In this document: in pieces, positions 1-6,311 of the stretch
Layout of the letters: the number at the start of each line of letters is the position of its first letter
Position numbering within the stretch: position 1 is the stretch's first letter
Assembly (NCBI GenBank): GCA_902772625.1
Contig: CACYBP010000193.1
Coordinates: 1 to 14,187 of the forward strand
Length of the DNA: 14,187 nucleotides
Reading direction: 5' to 3'
From: Oscillospiraceae bacterium
Lineage (GTDB): Bacteria > Bacillota > Clostridia > Oscillospirales > QAMX01
The notes under the pieces: generated by a model
The model's input: the letters and a program-made list of their open reading frames with translations, nothing else
The model's database searches: none
Told to the model about the DNA's origin: nothing
Translations under genes and position numbers: made by a program

Positions 1-4
1 AATT

Positions 5-1015
5 ATGGGACTGATCTCACTGACGTGCCCCGCCTGCGGGGCAAAGCTTGAAAATCTGGACGATTCCCGCGAGTTTTTCTTCTGCCCCTACTGCGGCAAC
101 AGGACTACTTTTGACCGCACCATCGTTGAACACAGGGGAGCGGTCGATCTCCGCGGCGTCGCCAACGAGTCGACCCTTCTGGAACGCGCGAAAAACTATC
201 TCTCAGACGGTGATTTCATAGAAGCAAAAAGCTATTTCGACCGGGTGCTGGACATCAATCCCCGCTCTGCCGCGGCCTATATGGGCCTGGTCGCCTGCAA
301 GCACTCGGCCAGGCGTGTGGAGGATCTTGAAAGAGATTACTCTGCGGATTTCTCAGAGGACTCGAATTACCGGCGCGCCCTGGAATACTCTGTGGGCGAC
401 GAACACGCCCGCTACGCCGGGATCAACGGTCCCGCCCATCTTTACCGGGTGGGCGTCTCCCGGATCGATTCCGACAGAGAAAAGGGGAAGGCTGCGCTTG
501 CAAGAAAGCATACGGATCTTCTGACGTCTCTCAGAACACGGATCGCTTCGCTGGAATCGAATATCGCCTACGCAAATACCAGTATCGCAAACTCCCGCAC
601 GAGCTATTCCCGGCAGAAAAGACGCTACAACGGACGGGTGATCAAAGGACTGATCGCTCCGATCGTTCTCCTGATCGCCTCGGTCCTTGTGACGCTGCTT
701 ACACTTAATACGGGCATCGTATGGCTTCTCCTTGTCGCTCTGACGTTCTTCCTCATGGCGATCGTCGGAACGGTGTCGGCCTTTACCCGGAACAAATTCC
801 ATCGCCCGACGGTTGAAGCGGCAAGCCTGCGCGGTGCGATCGAGCGGCAAAGGTCCGATCAGGCCGAATTGGCTCAGACCCGGGCCACCCTTGCCCAGTG
901 CGAGGTCTCGACCCGGAACGAGATGAATCAATTCCTCGCGGCCTCTGACGCCGAACTGGCGACATTCAAGAGGGAGTTTGCCCTGAAGTATCCCGGCGTT
1001 TCTCTCGGCAGCTGA
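5..1015 (+). CDS. Zinc-ribbon, TPR-like, coiled-coil membrane protein of unknown function
   Basis: I do not recognise a named family. The 336-residue product starts with a zinc ribbon: C8-P-A-C11 and C27-P-Y-C30, both followed by Gly. Residues about 57-98 look like one or two TPR-type helical hairpins (alternating small and aromatic residues, then the D-I-N-P turn). Two hydrophobic segments (about 214-233 and 237-259) form a membrane hairpin, flanked by charged helices (about 160-205 and 270-310) likely to be coiled coils. There is no signal peptide, so the zinc ribbon and TPR part probably face the cytoplasm. Only four bases lie upstream, so no ribosome site can be seen and the frame could begin further left; the Met-Gly just before the zinc ribbon is a typical N-terminus for such proteins. 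A terminator follows directly. Reading frame, ribbon and membrane hairpin are seen; a scaffold or sensor role would be a guess. Confidence 0.85.
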   Translation: MGLISLTCPACGAKLENLDDSREFFFCPYCGNRTTFDRTIVEHRGAVDLRGVANESTLLERAKNYLSDGDFIEAKSYFDRVLDINPRSAAAYMGLVACKHSARRVEDLERDYSADFSEDSNYRRALEYSVGDEHARYAGINGPAHLYRVGVSRIDSDREKGKAALARKHTDLLTSLRTRIASLESNIAYANTSIANSRTSYSRQKRRYNGRVIKGLIAPIVLLIASVLVTLLTLNTGIVWLLLVALTFFLMAIVGTVSAFTRNKFHRPTVEAASLRGAIERQRSDQAELAQTRATLAQCEVSTRNEMNQFLAASDAELATFKREFALKYPGVSLGS

Positions 1016-1021
1016 CGCGAA

Positions 1022-1055
1022 AAAAGAGCGGCTTTCTGAAAAAGCTGCTCTTTTC
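1022..1055 (+). terminator. Intrinsic terminator after the zinc-ribbon gene
   Basis: A 14-bp stem (1022-1035 with 1041-1054, one G-U pair) closes a 5-base loop. The stem begins with AAAA and ends with TTTT, so the T-run is part of the stem and only a C/T-rich tail follows (CATTCCTT). It starts 6 bases after the stop codon. A-rich and T-rich flanks would let it work in both directions, although no converging gene is seen. Some read-through into the acidic gene 35 bases downstream is possible. Confidence 0.8.
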
Positions 1056-1089
1056 ATTCCTTCCGATCTTATGCGGGAAAGGAGTACCT

Positions 1090-1647
<558 letters not shown>

Positions 1648-1733
1648 ACGTCCCCGGAGGAGAACCCTGTTTCGACCCGGGCCGCGCAGAGGAGGCGACG
1701 CTTTCTCTCCGCGGCTTTTTCCGCGTCCCTCGA

Positions 1734-1762
1734 TTGACTTCCGGAGGAGGGCGTGCTACAAT
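1734..1762 (+). promoter_or_regulatory. Sigma-A promoter with extended -10, upstream of the PL11-like gene
   Basis: TTGACT (1734-1739), a 17-base spacer and TACAAT (1757-1762), with TG one base before the -10 box (TGCTACAAT). This is close to consensus. Transcription would begin near 1769, leaving a leader of about 80 bases before the ATG at 1848. Confidence 0.75.
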
Positions 1763-1847
1763 AAAAACCGCAAAAACCGCCTGAAGCACGCGCGGGAGAG
1801 AGGGGAAAGACGTCCCCGAAAACTCCCGCCGGAAGGAGGAAACCGCC

Positions 1848-3221
1848 ATGCGCCTTGCCATGCTCAAACGCTACGATCTCGGGATGGATCTGGGATTTAT
1901 CCGTTCCGCAAACGCCGCTCTCGGGGACCGGAGAGGGATGCTTTTTCTCTTTTCCGACGGCTCCGCCACCGATCCCGGGGAGGAGCTTTTCGACTATCGC
2001 GGCCTGAAGCCGGTGCATATCGCCCTCTTTACCGAGGAGGGAGAGAAGCTCTGGGAGAAGGAGCTTCCCTACGGGGTCATCGCCGGGCCGTGGTTCGTGC
2101 CCGCGGTGCCCTTCGACATGGACGGCGACGGCGTGGATGAGATCTATTACGTGAACAACACCGGCGCGCCTTTCTCCTTCATGCACCGGAAGCTGGAGCG
2201 CCTGGACGGGCTTACGGGCGAGGTCACCGGCGTCTGGCACTGGCCGGAAAACACCTTCAACGAAAGGCTTTCGCTCTGCTATCGTTTCTATATCGTGGCG
2301 GGATATGCCCACGGGGAGCCGGTACTGGTGACCTGTCAGGGAACCTACGGCAACATGTATCTCCAGGGATGGAGCGGAAATATGGAAAAAAGATGGGAGA
2401 CCGTCATTGCAGCCGACGATCCCGGCCCGCGGGCCAGCCACATGACCCCGGTCTTTGACGTGAACCGAGACGGCGTGGACGAGCTCTTCTGGGGCGAGAG
2501 GCTGATCTCGCTGGACGACGGCCGCGAGGTCCTGAACTACGCTCCCGACTATAACGGCCACTCCGACGTGATCACGCCCTTCCTGGATTACGAGACCGGA
2601 AAAAAGTATATCTACACCTGCCGCGAGGGCGGCGAGGTCGAGGGACAGAGGCGGGTCTACACCTTCCGCGCCGAAGGCGGGGTCCTCTGGTCTGCCGTCG
2701 ATCACGGGCATATGCACACCGGCTGGGGCGCCAATATCCTTCCCGGCTGCCGCAAGGTGGCCATGGCCATGCGGGAGCATTTCGTCCCGGATGACACGGG
2801 CTTCAATCACGAGGTGGACGGCGTCTTCTATTTCGACGCACTCACCGGAGAACCGGTGGAGTTTTCTCCCGCGGTGCGGGGCGACAGGCTCTATCCGGTG
2901 GACCTTGACGGGGACGGATATCATGAATTCTTCGTGGGAGAAGGCGACGAGCGCCCGGGCGACGTCCTTGACCGCGCGGGAAAGCCCATGGATCATATCC
3001 CGGTGAAATGCTTCCGCATCGGAAAGATGCTGGATCACGCGGGAGAACAGATCATGGGCGTGGGGAAGGACGGCCGGTCGGCGGAGATCTGGGGAGACCT
3101 GGATGCCCGGGACGGCGAGATCATCCGTCTTCGCTATCAGGATCCCTATCTCGGCTTCATGCAGAAGCTGATGGCCACCGGCTACAACAGCATCGGAAGC
3201 CAGGCCGCCTGCGGCATGTAA
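1848..3221 (+). CDS. Cytoplasmic calcium-motif beta-propeller protein, PL11 rhamnogalacturonan lyase-like
   Basis: The 457-residue product has three DxDxDG-type calcium motifs followed by D/H-E: DMDGDGVDE (90-98), DVNRDGVDE (204-212) and DLDGDGYHE (352-360). Between them are histidine-rich segments (GHSD at 237-240, DHGHMHTGWG at 285-294) and a C-terminal DPYLGF...GYNS...CGM stretch. Calcium sites, His-rich loops and the GYN tail recall polysaccharide lyase family 11 (YesW/YesX, RhiT-like), which cut rhamnogalacturonan I by beta-elimination on an eight-bladed propeller. It is shorter than secreted PL11 enzymes and has no signal peptide, so it would act on imported oligosaccharides, as proposed for exo-type YesX. 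The ATG at 1848 has AAGGAGG 8 bases upstream; the in-frame ATG at 1860 is less well placed. No transporter or other pectin gene is in the window, so substrate and activity are inferred; a non-catalytic propeller is possible. Confidence 0.7.
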   Translation: MRLAMLKRYDLGMDLGFIRSANAALGDRRGMLFLFSDGSATDPGEELFDYRGLKPVHIALFTEEGEKLWEKELPYGVIAGPWFVPAVPFDMDGDGVDEIYYVNNTGAPFSFMHRKLERLDGLTGEVTGVWHWPENTFNERLSLCYRFYIVAGYAHGEPVLVTCQGTYGNMYLQGWSGNMEKRWETVIAADDPGPRASHMTPVFDVNRDGVDELFWGERLISLDDGREVLNYAPDYNGHSDVITPFLDYETGKKYIYTCREGGEVEGQRRVYTFRAEGGVLWSAVDHGHMHTGWGANILPGCRKVAMAMREHFVPDDTGFNHEVDGVFYFDALTGEPVEFSPAVRGDRLYPVDLDGDGYHEFFVGEGDERPGDVLDRAGKPMDHIPVKCFRIGKMLDHAGEQIMGVGKDGRSAEIWGDLDARDGEIIRLRYQDPYLGFMQKLMATGYNSIGSQAACGM

Positions 3222-3226
3222 AATCA

Positions 3227-3286
3227 TAAAGGCGCAGCCTTTACACCGGAACGGGGAAAACCGGAAGAAAGATACGGCGTAAAGGC
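3227..3286 (+). repeat. Competing hairpins built on a GTAAAGGC motif
   Basis: Six bases after the stop of the PL11-like gene lies a perfect 7-bp hairpin: TAAAGGC (3227-3233), GCA loop, GCCTTTA (3237-3243). The right arm can instead pair with GTAAAGGC at 3279-3286. That second pairing is 8 bp and extends past one mismatch by CCG/CGG (3246-3248 with 3275-3277). The two structures exclude one another. No T-run follows either, so neither is a classical terminator; a transcript-end structure, a protein-binding dyad or an attenuator are open options. Confidence 0.5.
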
Positions 3287-3398
3287 GAAAAGCTTGACAA
3301 CAAAGGGCGAAAAACACGCACGTAAAAGGATTTTGACACGGTTTTTCCCCGGATGACAAAGCTTTTTGGTGGCGTAAAGGGATCGGATGTGTTACGCT
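3276..3398 (+). promoter_or_regulatory. Probable control region of the XRE gene: repeated CGTAAAGG and two TTGACA boxes
   Basis: GGCGTAAAGG occurs at 3276-3285 and 3371-3380, and a variant CGTAAAAGG at 3321-3329. GCGTAA (3372-3377) and TTACGC (3392-3397) form a 6-bp dyad with 14 bases between, ending about 30 bases before the start codon. Perfect TTGACA hexamers stand at 3294-3299 and 3333-3338. The second has only a poor -10 at proper distance (GACAAA, 3355-3360, 16-base spacer); a TGTTACGCT box at 3390-3398 resembles an extended -10 but lacks a good -35. A promoter here is likely because a gene with a strong ribosome site follows, but its exact position is uncertain. XRE proteins often bind their own promoter, so the dyad and repeats are candidate operators. 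Confidence 0.4.
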
Positions 3399-3425
3399 TT
3401 CCCTGCCGCGAGAAAAGGAGACGAC

Positions 3426-4100
3426 ATGGAGATCGGAGAAAAGCTCAGGACCTGCCGCAAAAAGGCGGCGATCACACAGGAGGATACCGCGGACCGGCTC
3501 GGCGTCAGCCGACAGACCGTTTCCAATTGGGAAAACGGGCGGTCCTATCCGGACGTCAGATCCTGCATCGCTCTCAGCGATCTCTACGGAGTCTCTCTCG
3601 ACGAGCTTCTGAAGGAGGACGTACGTATGATCGAACATCTGGAAACCAGCACCGACGTGGTGAGAAGCAAAGGAAAAAACCGTAAACTGATCGAGATCCT
3701 CGTGTATCTCGGGATATGGGCCGTGACGGTTCTGTCCTTCTGGATCGGAGGAGGAGAAGACGCCATGGGCTATTCGATCCTTTCGATGTGGCTGGTGCTT
3801 CCCGCCGCCACCGCCGTGATCTCCTTCCTGATCGGAAAGGACGAGGCCTGGAACGGAGAAAAATGGCTGATGATGCTCTTCTTCGGGGCGCTTTATTTCT
3901 TGGCGAGCTACGCGACCTTCGACCTCGCGAACATGATCGCCTTCGGGAAATTCAACGTGCCGGAGCTTTCGGAGATCCTTCCGGGCATCCTGATCTCAGC
4001 TCTCGGGATCGCCCTGGGGAGTCTCGTCGCCCTGATCCAAAGAAAGCGCAGGGACAAAAAAGCGCGGACGGAAATCTCTCCGGAGGGAAAAGACAACTGA
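3426..4100 (+). CDS. XRE-family helix-turn-helix regulator with C-terminal membrane domain
   Basis: Residues about 6-61 form a Cro/CI-type HTH domain (ITQEDTADRLGVSRQTVSNWENG at 16-38 holds the two HTH helices), ending with the usual VSLDELL helix. After a charged linker come about four hydrophobic segments (roughly 88-106, 115-137, 147-168 and 184-205) and a basic tail (QRKRRDKKAR). The 224-residue protein is therefore a membrane-anchored DNA-binding protein, a layout common in Bacillota. The start at 3426 is preferred over the in-frame ATG at 3387, because AAAAGGAG ends 5-6 bases before it and the extra 13 residues do not resemble an XRE N-terminus. Repressor, membrane-stress sensor or signal-responsive switch are all possible; the control region just upstream suggests autoregulation. 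A strong terminator follows. Confidence 0.88.
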   Translation: MEIGEKLRTCRKKAAITQEDTADRLGVSRQTVSNWENGRSYPDVRSCIALSDLYGVSLDELLKEDVRMIEHLETSTDVVRSKGKNRKLIEILVYLGIWAVTVLSFWIGGGEDAMGYSILSMWLVLPAATAVISFLIGKDEAWNGEKWLMMLFFGALYFLASYATFDLANMIAFGKFNVPELSEILPGILISALGIALGSLVALIQRKRRDKKARTEISPEGKDN

Positions 4101-4120
4101 TATTTGAGGCAAAGGATCGG

Positions 4121-4156
4121 CCGCGGGCGCTTGAAGAAAGCCCCGCGGTTTTCTTT
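4121..4156 (+). terminator. Intrinsic terminator after the XRE gene
   Basis: CCGCGGG (4121-4127) pairs with CCCGCGG (4142-4148). The stem continues inside past a one-base bulge (GCTT with AAGC) to a loop near 4133-4137, and is followed by TTTTCTTT (4149-4156). It lies 20 bases after the stop codon and separates the regulator from the redox operon. Confidence 0.88.
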
Positions 4157-4212
4157 GGAATCCATCCCGCCGGTCGGCCGAAGAAAAGCGCGCAAAGAAG
4201 ATATTCCCTCTT

Positions 4213-4239
4213 TCTTTTTTCGAAAAAAGATGGTATACT
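4213..4239 (+). promoter_or_regulatory. Extended -10 promoter with palindromic operator-like spacer
   Basis: TGGTATACT (4231-4239) is a clear extended -10 box. A 17-base spacer points to TTTCTT (4211-4216), a weak -35, so the TG element probably carries recognition. TCTTTTTTCGAAAAAAGA (4213-4230) is a perfect 18-base palindrome lying between the two boxes, where a bound repressor would block polymerase. Transcription should start near 4246, about 40 bases before the GTG start of the Fe-S gene. Confidence 0.65.
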
Positions 4240-4285
4240 AAATCAAATGAAGAACCGCCGATTATTTCGGGGAAAGGAGGCGACC

Positions 4286-4483
4286 GTGAAAATCACGCTG
4301 AACCCGGATGAGGAGATTGTTAAGGTCGTCAAGGAGGGCCTGGAGGCGCGGGGAGGCTACTGCCCCTGCCGCCGGGAAATGACCGAGGACACGAAATGCA
4401 TGTGCAAGGAGTTCCGGGACCAGATCAAGGATCCCGATTTCGAAGGCTTCTGCCACTGCATGCTTTATTACAAATCGAAATGA
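4286..4483 (+). CDS. Ferredoxin:thioredoxin reductase catalytic subunit-like Fe-S protein
   Basis: This 65-residue protein carries three CxC pairs: C26-P-C28, C38-M-C40 and C56-H-C58, within GYCPCR and GFCHCMLYY. The order CPC, CxC, CHCMLY is the hallmark of the FTR catalytic (beta) subunit, whose 4Fe-4S cluster sits next to a redox disulfide and reduces thioredoxin with ferredoxin electrons. The spacing (9 and 15 residues between pairs) differs from plant FTR (16 and 8), and the protein lacks the longer N-terminal part; short, differently spaced versions are found in anaerobic bacteria and archaea. GTG at 4286 has AAAGGAGG 5 bases upstream; an in-frame ATG at 4247 falls almost on the predicted transcription start, so it is unlikely. 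The thioredoxin gene begins 15 bases later, which fits a reductase-substrate pair. No FTR variable subunit is visible. Confidence 0.82.
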   Translation: MKITLNPDEEIVKVVKEGLEARGGYCPCRREMTEDTKCMCKEFRDQIKDPDFEGFCHCMLYYKSK

Positions 4484-4498
4484 AAAGGAGAACGCAAG

Positions 4499-4810
4499 AT
4501 GGAAATCAAGCTTACGAAGGACAATTTTGAAAAGGAAGTGCTCAAATCCGATCTGCCGGTGCTGGTGGACTTCTGGGCGACCTGGTGCGGACCCTGCCGG
4601 ATGGTGGCGCCCGTGGTGGCCGAGATCGCCGAAGAAAAGGCCGGGGCCCTGAAGGTCGGCAAGGTCAACGTGGACGAGGAAGAGGAGCTTGCCGTTGAAT
4701 ACGGTATTTCCGCGATCCCGGCGCTCCTGCTCTTTGAAAACGGAAAGCTTTCCGACCGTCTGGTGGGGTATCGTCCGAAGGACGCGATCCTGGAATTCAT
4801 CGAAGGTTGA
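4499..4810 (+). CDS. trxA: Thioredoxin
   Basis: The 103-residue product has the full thioredoxin fold signature: [12 protein letters not shown] with redox cysteines C30 and C33, buried Asp24, a conserved [22 protein letters not shown] stretch with the cis-proline after Ile, and a C-terminal GY helix. It is a small cytoplasmic disulfide reductase. The ATG follows AAAAGGAG by about 7 bases. It lies between the FTR-like gene and rubrerythrin in one operon, so it is probably the partner reduced by the Fe-S protein; no flavin thioredoxin reductase (trxB) is present here. The genome may hold other thioredoxins, so the trxA symbol describes the family rather than proving it is the main one. Confidence 0.95.
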   Translation: MEIKLTKDNFEKEVLKSDLPVLVDFWATWCGPCRMVAPVVAEIAEEKAGALKVGKVNVDEEEELAVEYGISAIPALLLFENGKLSDRLVGYRPKDAILEFIEG

Positions 4811-4856
4811 TCCCTTCGGGAAAAATAAATCTGTCGATCGATAAGGAGGAAACGAT

Positions 4857-5399
4857 ATGGCGGCGAACAAATATGCGGGGACACAGACCGAAAAGAATCT
4901 GGAGGCGGCCTTTGCCGGCGAATCCCAGGCGAGAAACAAGTATACCTATTTTGCGTCCAAGGCGAAGAAGGAGGGCTTCGAGCAGATCGCGGACCTCTTC
5001 CTGAAGACCGCGGACAACGAAAAAGAGCACGCCAAGATGTGGTTCAAGGAGCTTGACGGCATCGGCAATACCGCCGAGAACCTGGCCGCCGCGGCCGCGG
5101 GCGAGAACTACGAATGGACCGACATGTACGAAGGCTTCGCGAAGACCGCCGAGGAAGAGGGCTTCCCGGAGCTTGCGAAGAAGTTCCGCCTGGTGGCGGC
5201 CATCGAAAAGCATCACGAGGAGCGTTACCGCGCCCTTCTGAAAAACGTGGAGACCGGCGCCGTCTTTGAAAAGAGCGAGGTCAAGATCTGGGAATGCCGC
5301 AACTGCGGTCATATCGTCGTCGGCACCAAGGCGCCCGACGTCTGCCCGACCTGCGCCCATCCCCAAAGCTATTTTGAAGTCAGCGCCGAGAATTTCTGA
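4857..5399 (+). CDS. Rubrerythrin
   Basis: The 180-residue protein has the two parts of a classical rubrerythrin. The N-terminal four-helix bundle carries diiron ligands: E22 in [10 protein letters not shown]55-x-x-H58, the acidic EEEG segment near 99-102, and E117-x-x-H120 in EKHHEERY. The C-terminal rubredoxin-like domain has C147-x-x-C150 and C163-x-x-C166 for one Fe(SCys)4 centre. Rubrerythrins reduce hydrogen peroxide in anaerobes using electrons from NADH through rubredoxin or other carriers. AAGGAGG stands 7 bases before the ATG. It is third in an operon with an FTR-like protein and thioredoxin and closes with a strong terminator, so it is probably made together with them under oxygen or peroxide stress. 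Whether thioredoxin feeds it electrons is not shown by the sequence. Confidence 0.96.
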   Translation: MAANKYAGTQTEKNLEAAFAGESQARNKYTYFASKAKKEGFEQIADLFLKTADNEKEHAKMWFKELDGIGNTAENLAAAAAGENYEWTDMYEGFAKTAEEEGFPELAKKFRLVAAIEKHHEERYRALLKNVETGAVFEKSEVKIWECRNCGHIVVGTKAPDVCPTCAHPQSYFEVSAENF

Positions 5400-5451
5400 G
5401 AGCTCTCAAGAAAGCTTTTAAGAGAATTCCCATCGGAAAGAACACAGAGAA

Positions 5452-5484
5452 GCAGCCTCCGGAAGGAGGCTGCGCTTTTCTCTT
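5452..5484 (+). terminator. Strong intrinsic terminator of the redox operon
   Basis: Perfect 9-bp stem GCAGCCTCC (5452-5460) and GGAGGCTGC (5465-5473) around a GGAA tetraloop, followed by GCTTTTCTCTT. It ends the FTR-like, thioredoxin and rubrerythrin operon 52 bases after the last stop codon. Confidence 0.92.
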
Positions 5485-5525
5485 CCCGGGAAAACCGCGA
5501 AGGGGAAAGGAAGAAAACCGGGGTC

Positions 5526-5554
5526 TTGAATATTTCGCGGGAGTGTGATAATAT
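5526..5554 (+). promoter_or_regulatory. Sigma-A promoter with extended -10 for the long dprA-topA-smc operon
   Basis: TTGAAT (5526-5531), a 17-base spacer and TAATAT (5549-5554), with TG one base before the -10 (TGATAATAT). Transcription would start near 5561, giving a leader of about 58 bases. No other good promoter or terminator was seen between here and the end of rnc, so this may drive the whole downstream block. Confidence 0.75.
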
Positions 5555-5618
5555 AAAGTGTCATAAACCGCGGGTTTTCAGCCCGGCAGAGGTCTGAGAA
5601 AAGGAAAAGAGCCGATCT

Positions 5619-6311
5619 ATGAGCAAAAAAGACAAACCGCAGAAAGAACGTTACGACGATCTGATCGATAAAAAGAAGCATCCCTTTCGCTGGTTTTCCC
5701 AGGTGGTGTGGTACCGCAGCTGGATCTTCATCGTCGGGGGCGTGATCCTGGCGTCGATCCTTTCGGTGCTGGTGTTCCAATCGCTTACCACCGAACGCTA
5801 CGACATGCGCTTCATCATGGCCTATTACGACAGCGTCATCACCACCCCTTACGCCGTCACCATTGAGGGAGAGATCCAGACGATTTATCCCGACGTGGAC
5901 GGCAACGGCAAGACGGTGGTGGGGGTGGATCTTCTGAACCTCGGCGACAGCGTCAGCGTTGAGGTCAACGAGGCCTATTGGAAAAAAATGCTGGCCTCTT
6001 TCTCGGACGACACCTACGTGATGTATATTCTGGATAAGCGCCTGATGGAGCTCTACAGCGGCAACGAAAACGGCGAGACGCCCTTCGATCCCACCTGCAT
6101 CAGGCTTTATACCGGGGAACAGAAGCTCTTCCTGAGCCTGGAGGACTCCCCGTATTTCAAAGACTCGAATTACAAGGGAGACGCCGCGCTCTATATCGCC
6201 TTCCGTCCCAAGCCCTCGTCGGTCAAGGCCGACGACGAGGTTTTCTATAAAGACTATCTGGATATTCTGAGGCTTTTGCTTCCCGATCTGGAGGCAAAGG
6301 CGGAGGGGTGA
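5619..6311 (+). CDS. Single-pass membrane protein of unknown function heading the operon
   Basis: I do not recognise a family. The 230-residue product has a basic N-terminal tail (MSKKDKPQKERYDDLIDKKK), one hydrophobic segment at about 34-54, and then roughly 175 mixed residues predicted to lie outside the membrane, with aromatic and acidic residues throughout and one cysteine (in DPTCIRLY). The positive residues before the membrane segment fit an N-in, C-out signal anchor; there is no lipobox. The ribosome site is weak (AAGGAAAAG, more than 8 bases from the ATG). The stop overlaps the GTG start of the methyltransferase gene, so the two are translationally linked. Nothing in the sequence shows a catalytic site. 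Confidence 0.85.
   Translation: MSKKDKPQKERYDDLIDKKKHPFRWFSQVVWYRSWIFIVGGVILASILSVLVFQSLTTERYDMRFIMAYYDSVITTPYAVTIEGEIQTIYPDVDGNGKTVVGVDLLNLGDSVSVEVNEAYWKKMLASFSDDTYVMYILDKRLMELYSGNENGETPFDPTCIRLYTGEQKLFLSLEDSPYFKDSNYKGDAALYIAFRPKPSSVKADDEVFYKDYLDILRLLLPDLEAKAEG

Noticed and set aside
1709..1726. CGCGG/CCGCG hairpin as a terminator after the acidic gene
   Set aside because: The stem is only 5 bp and no T-run follows; the downstream promoter is clear but a terminator here is not supported.
3387..3425. Longer start for the XRE protein at ATG 3387
   Set aside because: There is no ribosome site before it, it overlaps the operator-like dyad, and the added residues do not fit an XRE N-terminus; ATG 3426 has AAAAGGAG.
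4247..4285. ATG start 13 codons upstream for the FTR-like protein
   Set aside because: It lies on the predicted transcription start and has no ribosome site, whereas GTG 4286 has AAAGGAGG at good distance.
4834..4841. TCGATCGA palindrome before rubrerythrin as an operator
   Set aside because: Only 8 bases, within an operon gap that shows no promoter; expected by chance.
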